The position numbers and the translations under genes were made by a program. Positions 22,978-34,003 of a stretch of DNA of 64,000 nucleotides are shown one piece after another; positions within the stretch are counted from its first letter, which is position 1; each line of letters starts with the position of its first letter. The DNA is taken from the NCBI GenBank assembly GCA_963576785.1, contig OY756140.1:3100001-3164000 (forward strand). The letters are read 5' to 3'. Below the pieces are notes generated by a model. The model had not been told where the DNA came from, did not search any database, and saw nothing but the letters and a program-made list of their open reading frames with translations. This stretch comes from Chlorophyllum brunneum (lineage: Eukaryota; Basidiomycota; Agaricomycetes; Agaricales; Agaricaceae).

Positions 22978-23690
22978 TTTTTTTTTTTTTTTTTTTTTTT
23001 AAATCATGGCCTAAGGCTGATTTATTACGCAGCGCCGAACACAGCCCGTGGCCGGAATACAAATGAGTACTCTAGCGGGTATCTACAGAGAAGTGGTAAC
23101 TACGCCCTACCAAGCAAAAGTACCGTTGCCCAAAACCAATGGTAGGAGGAATTGCATCCTACTCCCGAGCCCAGAGGGCGAGAGGAGTGGACGCCAGAGG
23201 AGGCGAGTGGGCAGGGAGGTCCCCCAACCAGCGACCCAGTCCGAAGACCAGGCCCAGTCAGTAGGTGTTAATTCACTGTAAATGCCCGGCGGTGGAGATG
23301 TACCCAGTTACTAGCCCAGCTAGGCCCCAGCTCCCCCTTACTAAAACCCAGTCCCCCAGCCACGGTCACCCTTGCCAGAGTAATTGACCACACCATTTGT
23401 GTGGCTATCGGTATCTTCACCACACCTAGTCACTGTAGGGTCCAGGCCCGTTCATTGGTCACCTGTCTACGGAGCCCCTTGAGGGGTCTCTTACCACCAG
23501 CCTTAGCCAATGGCGACGTGGAATCAACTTGAGCTGGAACCTGGCTATTTTTCCTGTACCAGGCCAACCGATGTAGGATTTAGTCCTCTCGAGCCAGGTG
23601 AGCATTCTCTGATAACCGGCGGCTTTTTTCAGTATGCCCTAGTACATCACCTGCTACGGCCCACAACTTCACCCAGGCACTACCCGAGAG
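22978..23690 (-). mobile_element. X-core/LINE-A mosaic, 3' part (continues at 38964-39645)
   Basis: Reading the minus strand, the last ~229 bp of X (23690 to 23462, ending CTCCGTAGACAGG) join LINE-A 3' UTR at ~23461 and run to a poly(A) (22978-23000 as poly(T)). Only ~460 bp of LINE-A is present. The 5' part of the same X core lies at 38964-39645, separated by the LINE-A (-) inserted into it. No target-site duplication is visible at the outer ends, so a flank may have been rearranged. Confidence 0.82.
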
Positions 23691-24246
23691 TTTTTTTTTT
23701 TTTTTTTTTTTTGATCATGGCCTAAGGCCGATTTATTATGCGGCACTCGAACACAGCCTGCGGCCGGAGTACAAAAGAGTAATCTAGCGGGTATCTACGG
23801 AGAAGTAGTGGACACGCCCCACCAAGCAGACGTACCATTGCCCAAAACCAATAGTAGACAGAATTGCGTCCTATTCCCGAGCCCGGAGGGCAAGGGGAGT
23901 GGACGCCAGAAGAGGCAAGTGGGCAGGGAGGTCCCCCAACCAGCGACCCAGTCCAAAGACCAGGCCCGGTCAGTAGGTGTTAATTCACTGTAAATGCCCA
24001 GCAGTGGAAACGCCCCAGTTACCGGTCTGGTTACTAGCCTCCAGAGTTCCTCTTACTGAGAGTCAACCCCCCGGCCATGGTCACCCTTGCCAGAGTAATA
24101 GGCCGCACCATTTGTGTGGCTATCGGCATCTTCACCACACCTAGTTGCCGAAGGGGACAACTCCATTCATAAAACTCTGACAGTCTTCACCGGACTTTCA
24201 CTGGAGTTCTCCGGCGCTGGACAATAACCCACCTACCCTGAGCCAG

Positions 24247-25257
24247 TTACCCAATTCCCTGAGGAACGGGTGGGAAAGCGAACGCCTGAGGGTTCACTTT
24301 CAAGAACTTGACGAGGGCACCCGGCATGGCAGGGTACCCCCTAGAGGTGTCAAACCAACTACAGTTGGTAAGAACATGCACATGAGACTCAAAAGGAGCC
24401 CCGCATGGACACCAGAATGGTTCGTCCTGGAAGAACCGAGACCTATAGGCCCCGATAGGCGCATGGTTGAGTATAACCCTACACATGCGGGCAGACAGCG
24501 AGTTGGACTCTGCTGCAGCGGAGGGCAGCCACGAACCTCCATGGAGGTAAGTGGGTTGGAGGGGCTTACCATTACGCCCTTCGAGAGCCATGAACTGGCT
24601 ACCCGAGTAAGTAGGATCCTGGAATCGAGTGATCCAGGCATCCTGGCAGGATTTGACAACCCTCTGCCAAAGGGAGTCAAGGGAGGTTTGCGGACAGGAA
24701 CCCGCAGCGACCTGAAGTTCAGTGCAGTACTGGTGTACGGCACCATGAATGGCCCACTTCTCCGAAGAGAAGGTGTGCCAGATGTGAATGGAGTGTTCGG
24801 GGTGACCCTCGAACCACTCCATAAGAGCATTACACACGGCAAGCAAGTGAAGCTGGCCAGAGTGAACAGAAGGGTCCACTGCTCTCTTGGCAGAGCCAAG
24901 GGAGTCAGTGAACAAGACAATGGAGTCGCAGTCAGGAAGGCCAGTGGCCTTTCCAATCGTGATCCGGATAGCATGCAGCTCCGCATCAGGAGCCATCACC
25001 TGACCTGCCGCATGCCTCGTCTGGAAGACACGCCGGCCTGACCGGTAGATATGGGCAGCAGAGACTGCCTGGAACTCCCCCCACAGCGGTAGACTAGCAT
25101 CCGTGGCCACAGTGAGAACTCGAGGATCGGCATTGGCACATTCCAAAGTACCATTCAGATGCCTTATATGTATAGCCCTCTCGTCACGAGAACGAGGAGA
25201 GTCATGGAAGAAGACCTGGGCCGCAAAGCGGTCCAGGAGACAGTGACCAGGCTGAGC
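24247..25257 (-). pseudogene. LINE-A ORF2 C-terminal part of the inverted copy
   Basis: Encodes RNase H (ATDASLPLWGEFQ, APDAELHAIRI, LFTDSLGSAKR), the HIWHTFSSEKW segment and CPCGAPFESHVHVLTNC, ending PQGIG-stop at 24247. No stop occurs within this segment. It is cut from its RT half by the LINE-D insertion, after which the frame resumes at 33991. Confidence 0.88.
25245..25257. repeat. Target-site duplication, left copy (LINE-D insertion)
   Basis: GACCAGGCTGAGC occurs here and at 33991-34003, directly on either side of LINE-D 25258-33990. It is perfect over 13 bp, and the reconstructed target matches uninterrupted LINE-A (reverse complement near 18757). Confidence 0.95.
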
Positions 25258-25382
25258 TGGCTTCTTGATTTGGTACTTCCACCAGTAAACAAGCGTAAAC
25301 AAATCGACCTCATCATCTTATCCGCTGTACTCGCTTGTTTCGGTGTCCTAGCTTACTAGGAATACACCTGCAGCCATTCCGC

Positions 25383-27347
25383 ATGTCTTCGCACCACCCT
25401 TTCGACGGGGGGACCGGGCGCCAAGTCCCTGAGTCCCCCGATACCCTCGACACCATCCGTGGATCCTCAACAGGACCTATCCGTCATCAGCGTGAATCTA
25501 GTCGTTCTAGAGGACCGCCTGACATTCTCCGAACTCCCACCGGCAGGAAGGGTTCACGCAACCCTTCACATGCAACCTTGCCATTGCCTGGGCCCGCTGT
25601 GGAGGATTTTGGCGAGTTAGGAGGGTTCGACGAAGATCCCATGACTCCCTCCCGGGGCCCTACCCCCAGTGCACCCAGCCCTGTGCCATCCTCCTCCAGC
25701 TCTTCGTCCCTGTACTCCTGCCATCTTCTGAACACTGTCGAAAGTGTTGCAGGGGACCTCGAAGCGGCCTCGGACTCGCTGGATATAATCTCCACCTTCC
25801 TTAACAAGACGGTGGAGAATATCGACTGGACTACCCTCCCGGGTAAGTCTGTGTACCCCCTTGCACGATCGATTATTCGGCTGTGCAAGGCTATCGACGA
25901 CAGTGGATGGTCCACTGTCGAGCTTGGCTTCGGGATGCCTACCATTGGTACCGTCCTGAGCGCATCTATGGGACTGGCCCCCGCTGCCCCCACTCCTCAG
26001 CCTCCAGCTCCCCGTACTCCTCCAGTACCAAGGACTCGAGTTACTCCCCGGCCTCCCCAGGCTGGATCCCCCCCCCAGGACCCAGACATTCCGATGCCTG
26101 GTCCAGAGGGTGCTCTGAGCGGTCCTCGCCCCGGAGGGGTGGGACCGTCTCCTCTTGCGGGCAAGGGAACCTACCAGCGCAAGCCGGTGGCTCCTCCTGC
26201 TCCTTCTGCTCCAGCCGCTAAACCAGGGAACAAGAGAACGTTCTCTGCTGCGGCTAAGGAGCCTGTCCCCCAACCGAAAGGGAAGGGGAAGGTGACTACG
26301 GCGTCGGGGACTGTTGTGCAATTGGCACAAATGTTCCCCTCGCTTCCTCCGGACAGGATTCTCGCCATGGGCGAGCAGGCCTCTCCTCCTAAGTCCAAAG
26401 CTTCTAAGAAGAAGCCCAGGATGACCACCGCTGGCCCCTCACGGCGCCAGTTGATCGTTGACTTCGAGGCTACCCCCGAAGTCTCCTCGTTCCACCTCGA
26501 AACCATGGTTAACCGTGGCTTCGTGGACTCACGCCTCTACATTCGGGTAGAGTCTACCTCTGCCGAGTATGGTGGTTTTGCTCTGCGTACCAACGCTGTC
26601 CCCACCCCTGCCAACCTTGAGGTCGCTAGGACGTGGATCTCGAAGGCCGTCCCTCAGGGAACTGTTTTTACAGTTGGCCTCCCTCAGTCGAAGTCCTATC
26701 TCAAGGTCATCGACGTCCCTTTCTTCAGGATCGGCGAGACTCACTGGTCCTCGTTTGAGATCGAGCAGATCATGAAACGCTCCGCGTTTTCTGACCTCTT
26801 CACGTTAACGGGACCCCCCTGTATTTCAAGGAACTCCGAGGCGTCCGATACCGCCACGGTGTACTTCAATATTCACGACTCTCAGAAGGGTCAGCGGGCG
26901 AACCTCCTTCTCAGGAAGTCACTCCATATCGGTGGATACGCCTGTCCTATTAGGCCATCCGCAGCCTCTCCGGGGGTGTCTCAGTGCAAGTGTTGCTTCC
27001 ACTGGGGCCACCCCATGCAATTCTGCAAGGCGCAGGCCTTGAAATGCCCGACCTGTGGTGGTCCTCATCACGAGGAACATCACCGAACTCTCTGTGGGCG
27101 CTGCAAGGGTAACTCCAGTATGCAGCCCCCTATTCCTCCCACACCGGCGGATGAGCCCTGTCCTCATACGCCGCGTTGTCTCAACTGTCGGGGTCCCCAC
27201 CATACGACCTCGAAGAAGTGTAAATTCTTTGACGCTCAGTTTGAACCCGAGAAGATCAAAAAGTTTTATCGCGAGGTGAGTAACAACCGTCTTCGGCGGC
27301 GATCTCCCCTCACCAACCCTCGTACTCTACAGCTTGCCAATGAATAG
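25383..27347 (+). CDS. LINE-D ORF1, gag-like zinc knuckle protein (intact)
   Basis: A complete 654-codon frame. I chose ATG 25383 (MSSHHPFDGG) as the first ATG; the frame is open ~50 nt further upstream without an ATG. The N-terminal ~300 residues are Pro/Ser-rich and low in complexity. A basic segment follows (KPGNKRTFSAAAKEP, near 285-300), then a globular part. Three zinc knuckles lie near the C-terminus: CKCCFHWGHPMQFC (CX2CX4HX4C), CPTCGGPHHEEHHRTLC and CLNCRGPHHTTSKKC. ORF1 proteins of this type bind element RNA in the ribonucleoprotein particle. The stop TAG lies inside the ORF2 start context ATGAATAGG, an 8-nt overlap. This is the only intact full-length protein-coding frame in the window. 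Confidence 0.92.
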   Translation: MSSHHPFDGGTGRQVPESPDTLDTIRGSSTGPIRHQRESSRSRGPPDILRTPTGRKGSRNPSHATLPLPGPAVEDFGELGGFDEDPMTPSRGPTPSAPSPVPSSSSSSSLYSCHLLNTVESVAGDLEAASDSLDIISTFLNKTVENIDWTTLPGKSVYPLARSIIRLCKAIDDSGWSTVELGFGMPTIGTVLSASMGLAPAAPTPQPPAPRTPPVPRTRVTPRPPQAGSPPQDPDIPMPGPEGALSGPRPGGVGPSPLAGKGTYQRKPVAPPAPSAPAAKPGNKRTFSAAAKEPVPQPKGKGKVTTASGTVVQLAQMFPSLPPDRILAMGEQASPPKSKASKKKPRMTTAGPSRRQLIVDFEATPEVSSFHLETMVNRGFVDSRLYIRVESTSAEYGGFALRTNAVPTPANLEVARTWISKAVPQGTVFTVGLPQSKSYLKVIDVPFFRIGETHWSSFEIEQIMKRSAFSDLFTLTGPPCISRNSEASDTATVYFNIHDSQKGQRANLLLRKSLHIGGYACPIRPSAASPGVSQCKCCFHWGHPMQFCKAQALKCPTCGGPHHEEHHRTLCGRCKGNSSMQPPIPPTPADEPCPHTPRCLNCRGPHHTTSKKCKFFDAQFEPEKIKKFYREVSNNRLRRRSPLTNPRTLQLANE

Positions 27348-27767
27348 GCGACCTCTAGAACTACGTAGCATCCGATTGTACCAACAGAATCTTAACAAAA
27401 ATTATGATTTATTGGACACATTACTTGAGGACCTCAAAGATCACTTCAATGTTCTCTTTATTCAGGAACCTCCCTGGCGGTTCATTAGATCCGCTCCCTC
27501 CACAACTTCTGTCGAGGGGGATGACGTCGTTGGCGCCCCCAAGCACCCCGAGTGGCTGTGCATGGTTCGGGCCCCAGAGCCTGGCTCTGACCCACGGGTT
27601 ATGACATTTGTCCATAACCGGTTGTCTTCTCTGAGACCGTCCTATCGGACGGATCTCATCAATCACCGTGACATCATGGTTCTCTCCCTTTTTTTGGGGG
27701 GTGAGACCCTGAATCTCATGAACGTTTACTCTGATTCGGAGCACACGGCAATTCGGTTCCTGGTGGA

Positions 27768-27782
27768 CCGAGCTGCCACATT
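27768..27782. repeat. Target-site duplication, left copy (nested LINE-A)
   Basis: CCGAGCTGCCACATT occurs here and at 30236-30250, flanking the nested LINE-A. The last two T bases on this side are ambiguous with the poly(T). Removing the insert restores the LINE-D endonuclease frame. Confidence 0.92.
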
Positions 27783-30235
27783 TTTTTTTTTTTTTTTGAA
27801 TCATGGCCTAGGGCCCATTTATTACGCGGCGCTCGAACACAGCCCGCGGCCGGGATACAAAAGAGTAAACTAGCGGGTATCTACGGAGAGAGTGATAGCT
27901 ACGCCCCACCAAGCAGAAGTACCGTTGCCCAAGACCAACGGTAGAAGGAACCGCGACCTACTCCCGAGCCCGAAGGGCGAGGGGGTGGACGCTAGAGGAG
28001 GCGAGTGGGCAGGAAGGTCCCCCAACCAGCGACCCAGTCCAAAGACCAGGCCCGGTCAGTAGGTGTTGATTCACTGTAAATGCCCGGCGGTGGAGACGCA
28101 CCCAGTTACTAGCCCAGCTGAGCCCCAACCCCTTTTACTAAGACCCAGTCCCCCAGCCACGGTCACCCTTGCCAGAGTATTTGACCGCACCATTTGTGTG
28201 GCTATCGGCATCTTCACCACACCTAGTCGCTGTGGGGTCCAGGTCCGTTCATCGGTCATCGGAACTGTCGCCAGGTCTTCGCCAGGGGTCACCGGTGCCG
28301 GACAATAACCCACCTACCCTAAGCCAGTTATCCAATTCCCTGGGGAACGGATGGGAAGGCGAACGCCTGGGGGTTCGCTTTCAAGAACTTGACAAGGGCA
28401 CCCGGCGTAGCAGGGTACCCCCGAGAGGAATCAAACCGACTGCAGTTGGTAAGAATGTGCACACGGGACTCGAAAGGAGCCCCGCATGGACACCAAAATG
28501 GTTCGTCCTGGAAGAATCGAGACCTATAGGCCCCGATAGGCGCATGGTTGAGTATAACCCTACACATGCGAGCAGACAGCGAGTTGGACTCTGCTGCGGC
28601 AGAAGGCAGCCACGAACCTCCATGGAGGTAAGTGGGCTGGAGGGGCTTACTGTTACGCCCTTCGAGAGCCATAAACTGGCTGCCCGAGTAAGTAGGATCC
28701 TGGAATCGAGTGACCCAGGCATCCTGGCAGGATCTGACGGCCTTCTGACGAAGGGAGTCGAGGGAGGTCTGCGGACGGGAACCCGCAGCGACCTGAAGTT
28801 CGGTGCAGTACTGGTGTACAACACCATGAATGGCCCACTTCTCCGAAGAATAGGTGTGCCAGATGTGAACGGAGCGTTCGGGGTGACCCTCGAACCACTC
28901 CATAAGAGCGGTACACACGGCAAGCGAATGAGCCTGGCCTGAGTGAACGGAAGGGTCCACCGCTCTCCTGGCCGAACCAAGTGAGTCAGTGAACACGACA
29001 ATGAAGTCGCAGTCGGGGAGGCTGACGGCCTTCCCAATTGCGATCCGGATAGCGTACAGCTCAGCATCAGGAGCTGTCACTTGACCTGCCACATGTCTCG
29101 TCTGAAAGACACGCCGGCCCGACCGGTAGATATGGGCAGCAGAGACTGCCTGGAACTCCCCCCGCAGCGGCAGACTAGCGTCTGTGGCCACAGCGAGAAC
29201 CCGAGGGTTGGCATTGGCACGGTCCAGGGTGCCATTCAGATGCCTTATATGCACAGCCCTCTCGTCACGAGAACGAGGAGAGTCGTGGAAAAGGACCTGG
29301 GCCGCAAAGCGGTCCAGGAGACGGTGACCAGGTCGAGCCGCTGCAGAGCAGGGGTCAAACTGTTCAGTGAGGGATGGGAGCATAGAAACAGCTTCCATAA
29401 GAGATCCTTTAACCTGCCTACCAAGCCGGTCAGACAGGAGGGAGATGGAGAGAGGGTGTGGGGGGGCACCCTTGGCGTTCGGACGATCGAGAAGGGATCG
29501 GAGAGGGTGGGTATCGGAGAGGGTGGAGAGACGGTAGTTCGCTCTTGAGGCCAGCTTCTTCAGATGGAGGTGGACGGGGATGAGGCCAGAGAGGGCCTCG
29601 ACGCCGCCGGATGGGGAGGTGCGGAACGCACCGGTGATCCACAACGCAGCCTTGCGTTGCATAGTGTTAAGGGATTTGATGAGGCCCTTGCACCGAGCCT
29701 TATCAAAATACCAAAGACGGAAGCCATATGTCGCGATAGGTATGACACATGACCTGAAGAGGAGCCGCTTCTGCTTGGGGGTCAGACCGCGGGAGGAGTT
29801 ACCCAGCATCCCCATCGCTTTCACGGTGGAGAGGGCCTTGGTAGAATAGTGCCGAACATGTTCCTGAAAATTCAGGGCACGATCGAAGTAAAAGCCCAGG
29901 TACCTCCAATAGGTCTTAGGGCGAAGTGGAGTGTCCCCTGTGAATGGGCCGAAGCCAAGATCAAGGGGGGGATTGACGTCTCCAGGCTTCCTAGAGAAGT
30001 GGAAGAGCTCGGACTTATCATGCTCCATGACAAGCGCGAACGCTACAAAAAGATTAAAGAGAACGATGTACGCCCCTTTGAGGGTGTCCAAGTTCTCGTC
30101 CCAGGTCTTAGCCTGGGCGACGACGGTCCCGTCGTCGACATACGACAGCAGAGTACACCCAGGGGAGGTGATCCGCAAGTCGAAAACCTTTATGAGGGGT
30201 GCGATATAGAGGCCAGAGAGGACGGGGGACATGGC
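27781..30235 (-). mobile_element. Nested LINE-A, 5'-truncated, youngest copy
   Basis: Poly(T) 27781-27797 is followed by the 3' UTR (to 28327) and ORF2 back to RT motif B, where it is 5'-truncated at 30235. The 13-15-bp target-site duplication is perfect. It is the innermost element of the nest and the only A copy here with a fully open remaining frame. Confidence 0.95.
28328..30235 (-). pseudogene. LINE-A ORF2 from RT motif B to the end, fully open but 5'-truncated
   Basis: About 636 codons of element sequence without a stop or frameshift. It starts within motif B (AMSPVLSGLYIAP) and has LSYVDDGTVVA (catalytic Asp pair intact), YWRYLGFYFDRAL, then RNase H with ATDASLPLRGEFQ, APDAELYAIRI and VFTDSLGSARR, and the terminal CPCGAPFESRVHILTNC, ending PQGIG-stop at 28328. 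It lacks motif A and the endonuclease, so it cannot retrotranspose. It is the best sequence here for the intact LINE-A C-terminus. Confidence 0.9.
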
Positions 30236-30250
30236 CCGAGCTGCCACATT
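30236..30250. repeat. Target-site duplication, right copy (nested LINE-A)
   Basis: Second copy of CCGAGCTGCCACATT, in the LINE-D endonuclease coding region (RAATLPKH). Confidence 0.92.
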
Positions 30251-33200
30251 GCCCAAGCATGTCTATATGGGCGGCGATTTCAATTGCCATTCTGAGTTGT
30301 GGGACCCTAATTATGGCTCCCACTCAGGTACCTCGCAGTCTCTGATCTCCATCGGGACAGACATCGGCCTAGACCTCGCCCTTCCAGTCGAGCCTGGGCC
30401 TACTCACATTCTGCATAATGAGGATCTTCGACCGTCAGTCATTGATCTTGCATTTGTTCCATCAGACCTGTCTATTTCCCATAGACCCAGGTTGGATTAC
30501 TCCCTTAGGGGTCCGTCAGACCATGTTCCACTGGTTCTGGCGCTTCCAGTCACTCCCACAATAGTGGAGACTCACAGGAAAACCCTGCCGCATGATGGTG
30601 GCGAAGAGGTAGTGCTCTTCCTCACTGATGTTATTCGGGATCTCCGAGAAGTAGCTAGGCTTCCGGAACCTACCACTGCTGATGAGGTTGAGGCCGCGGT
30701 TCACGCCGTGGCAGAGGCCTTCTCCACCGCGTGGGAAGCCCATGCAGTGGACATCATGATCACTCGCCGCTCTAAACCCTGGTGGAACCAGGAATGCCGC
30801 GAAACTTTCGGGAGATATCGTGAAACTTGCTCTCACGATGACTACTCTAACTTTAGACGTGCTAAGAAGCGCGCAAAGCGCAACTTCTTTGATGCTCGCA
30901 TCGAGGAGATTGCTTCTACAAACAAGCGACCGTGGGACCTTATGGAATGGGTCCAAAAGCGGAAGCTTCCACCCTGCGAGGCTATCCAGTACAATGGAGA
31001 GCCATGTCACACACTCCCGGATCTCTGGGACACACTCCACAATACCTACAACTCGGCTTCTGGCCAAGCTGTGGATATTTCTGTTCTTGATCCGCTGCCC
31101 AGCCTTATGGCGTGGGAGTGGGTCCAATTCTCAGCCTTAGAGCTGAGGGACGCCCTTAGCGCTTGCTCGGGTGTGTCCGCCCCGGGGCCGGACCATGTAA
31201 CATGGACCCACCTCAAGGAGATCACCGAGGACCCCGATGTCCTTCGGCTATTCATTGGGATAGCCAATGCCTGCATGAGTGTGGGCCATTGGCCATCTCA
31301 CTTTAAGGAAAGCTTGTCGGTTATCATACCGAAGCCAGGCAAGCCGTCCTACTCAACACCCAAGGCATTCAGACCCATTGTGCTCTTGAACACCTTCAGT
31401 AAACTCATCGAGAAAATGGTCTCGAATCGCCTCCAGTTTGACTCTGTCAAGCATGGAGTTTTTCATCCAAATCAGCTTGGTGGTATCCGTCAGAGGTCCA
31501 CTGACGATGCTGGGATGCTCCTAACTCACATCGTTTGCGCGGGGTGGGCCAAGGGCCTCAAGACTAGCGTCGTCGCATTTGACATCGCTCAGTTCTTTCC
31601 TTCACTCAACCACTCTATGTTGTTGGCGATTTTACGGAAGCAAGGATTCGACCCCTGTGTGGGCAGATTCTTTGCCTCTTATTTGGTTGGCCGCTCTACG
31701 CAATATGCATGGGAGGACCACAAGTCTGATCTCAGGCAGGCGGACGTTGGGGTCGGTCAGGGCTCTTTGCTCTCTCCTGTCCTCTCCGGCCTCTATCTTG
31801 CCCCCTTCATGAAGCTTTATGATAGGGAGGCAACCGCTCTTGGGAGCACCTTGCTCTCATATGTTGACGATGGCCTTGCCATTGCCCAGGCTAAGACTTG
31901 GGAGCCTAATTTGGTATGCCTTAAGGAGGCATACCAGATTATCCATTGCCTAACTACCTCATTTGGGCTTGCCGTCGAGCACGACAAGTCCGAAGTTTTT
32001 CATTTCTCCCGTAAACGGGGAGATGACAACCCACCGCTGGATCTGGGGTATGCTCCCCATACCGGCAATACTCCGCTTCGCCCTAAGACCCATTGGAGGT
32101 ACTTGGGCTTTTTCTTCGATCGCGCTCTTACGTTTAAAGAGCACGTTCGGCATTACGCTACTAAGTCTCTGTCCACGGTCAAGGCCATGGGCATGCTTGG
32201 TAACTCTTCACGAGGCCTTCTTCCTTCCCAGAAGAGGACTCTGTACCGCTCATGCGTGGTGCCCATCGCTACGTATGGGTTTTGACTCTGGTTTTATGAA
32301 GGTGCCTGCAACAAGGCCCTTCTGAAGCAACTTAATGCTATGCAGCGTAAAGCTGCATTGTGGATCACTGGTACGTTCCGCACCAGCCCTACCGGAGGAG
32401 CTGAAGCCTTGGCTGGCCTCATCCCCATCCACCTTCACCTCAGGAAGTTAGCTGCCCATGCCGTCCACAGGGTGGCTATGCTTTCGGATAATCACCCTGT
32501 TCGTTCCGTTATGGGGCGTCAGTATATAGGGGGTTGTGTTCCACACCCCAGATCGATCGCTCTCATGACCCCCGCCCAGGCGGGTAAGGTCAAGGGGCCA
32601 GTCACGGAGGCAAACTCTCGCTTGCCAGACCTAACGGAGACGTTCGAGCCGTTTGCGCTCGAGGCGTCGCCAGGTTCCCGTCTCATGGACCAATTTGCGG
32701 CCCAGGTGACTTTTAAAACGTATGACGCCTCGCTCGGTGGAAACCCTGCGGGTCGTCAGGTGGATTTGCTCAACGATACCCTCTACGGGTATCGTGAGGA
32801 TAGACAGGTTGTCTACGCAGCGACGGACGCAAGTCTGCCTCTGGTTGGGGACTTCCAGGCAGTTTCTGCTGCCCATGTTTATAGGGGGACACGCTTGCTC
32901 CATGCAACACGTCACCCAGCTGGCAAGGTTACAGCCCCAGATGCTGAGCTTTTCGCCATTCGTATGGCCTTGGGAACTGCTGCTGCAGTCTCGGAGACTG
33001 TACACATTGCGGTCTTTACAGACTCAATTGGTTCTGCCATGCGAGCTCTTGACCCATCCGTACACTCTGGCCAGGGACACTCCCTGGCTGTGTGTCAACT
33101 TTTGGTGGAGTGGTTCAGGAATCGTCCTGACCGCTCCCTCACTTTCTGGTCCGTTCCGTCGTCGGCGAAATGGTCCATTCATCAGGGTGTGCATGCATTT

Positions 33201-33928
33201 GCCACCGATTTGCAGGTTGCCGCTGGACGCCGTCCAGCGACATCAATTGATTCGCTGCATAAAGCCAACGTAGCATCTATCCAGAAGGCCTGGAAAGTCA
33301 CTTTCCAGGACTCCTCTTATCGCGGTTCGAACTTTCTTGTTCTCAAGGACAGTAAGGACAAAGTTCTACAGCCGACGTACCTCCATGGGGGTTCTTGGCT
33401 TCCTTCCTTTCCCTCTCAGTCTATTGTGACGAGGGCGAACCGTGCCATTCTCGGGCATGCTCCGACCGGCAAGTATCGCTCCCGGTTCCATCCTCTAGAG
33501 CCTGTTGGCTGCGAGTGTAGGGCTCCTCTGGAGACCCGCACTCATATCTTGTGCTCTTGTCCACTGTACAAGAGACGTCGTGGCCTGCCGGTCTCTATCG
33601 ACCAGCTTGTTAGTTTCCTTAAACGCAATCCCTCTGCGTTTGCGTTTAAGTCCAACACACCTCTTGAGGGAGTTGGATAACGCAGCGCGGCCCCTGCTAG
33701 CTTCCCACGTCTCTGACGTGTGTAGAAGTTAATTGTGAATTGATGCATACTCTCCTTGGGGAGGGGAGGCAAGGGGTTGCTCTACATATCTGGTCTAGGA
33801 CTCGCGCATTCGTGTGTGTTTCCGCGACCATCCACCCAGACCGCCTGTCGGCGGTCTAGTTCGGCCAGGGGAGAGCCTATCTTCGTATATCCTTACATTG
33901 TAGCCTCCATGTCACAGTAGATACAGGT

Positions 33929-33952
33929 GGACTGCGATCGCGCACCACCTTA
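33929..33952 (+). other. LINE-D 3'-terminal inverted repeat (hairpin)
   Basis: GGTGG and CCACC bracket a GCGATCGC palindrome, close to the poly(A). The same structure is found at the other LINE-D 3' ends (for example 21235-21260, 41287-41310, 49977-50000), with small changes. As in LINEs whose RT needs a 3' stem-loop, this may be the recognition site for cDNA priming; that is inferred. Confidence 0.5.
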
Positions 33953-33990
33953 AACATGACGATTAAAAAAAAAAAAAAAAAAAAAAAAAA

Positions 33991-34003
33991 GACCAGGCTG
34001 AGC
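33991..34003. repeat. Target-site duplication, right copy (LINE-D insertion)
   Basis: Second copy of GACCAGGCTGAGC, immediately after the LINE-D poly(A). Confidence 0.95.

Larger units (their letters stand above)
23691..25257 (-). mobile_element. LINE-A inverted copy, 3' segment (interrupted)
   Basis: It starts with poly(T) 23691-23712 and covers the LINE-A 3' UTR and ORF2 C-terminal third, up to the point where LINE-D is inserted. It continues at 33991-38963. In the stretches I compared by eye it looks identical to 18750-20300 of the plus copy. The element sits in the X core; GCACTACCCGAGAGT (from 23677) and GCGCTACCCTGGAGT (38964-38978) form a diverged 15-bp target-site duplication, 12 of 15 matching. 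Confidence 0.9.
27340..33680 (+). pseudogene. LINE-D ORF2: endonuclease-RT-RNase H, split by LINE-A insert, one stop
   Basis: Coding parts 27340-27780 and 30249-33680 rejoin in frame to ~1,290 codons once the LINE-A insert and one target-site copy are removed. Endonuclease: LFIQEPPWRF near 42, MGGDFNCHS near 153, SDHVPL near 236. RT: FRPIVLLNTF, VAFDIAQFFPSLNHS near 591, GVGQGSLLSPVL near 647, SYVDDG near 684 (intact). A TGA at 32283-32285 replaces CGA in TYGFRLWF near residue 826, between RT and RNase H. RNase H: ATDASLPL near 1004, DAELFAI near 1044, FTDSIGS near 1069. C-terminal CECRAPLETRTHILCSC near 1234-1250. Apart from the insert, a single C-to-T change inactivates it. Confidence 0.93.
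25258..33990 (+). mobile_element. LINE-D, full-length copy, itself interrupted by a LINE-A
   Basis: 5' UTR 25258-25382 starting TGGCTTCTTGATTTGG, ORF1 25383-27347, ORF2 27340-33680 (split by the insert 27781-30235), 3' UTR 33681-33964, poly(A) 33965-33990. A perfect 13-bp target-site duplication flanks it. Without the insert it is ~6.3 kb, close to LINE-A. Only one nonsense codon is seen in the whole coding capacity, so it is younger than the LINE-A it entered. Confidence 0.95.

Noticed and set aside
25335..25382. Upstream extension of LINE-D ORF1 before ATG 25383
   Set aside because: The frame is open but has no ATG there; a non-ATG start is not supported by anything in the sequence.
28381..29067. 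Long open frames in alternative frames or antisense to LINE ORF2 (for example 228 codons here, 221 codons at 18972-19637)
   Set aside because: They lie over well-recognised RT/RNase H coding sequence, recur in each copy with the same offset, and have no recognisable domain. They are by-products of the coding composition.
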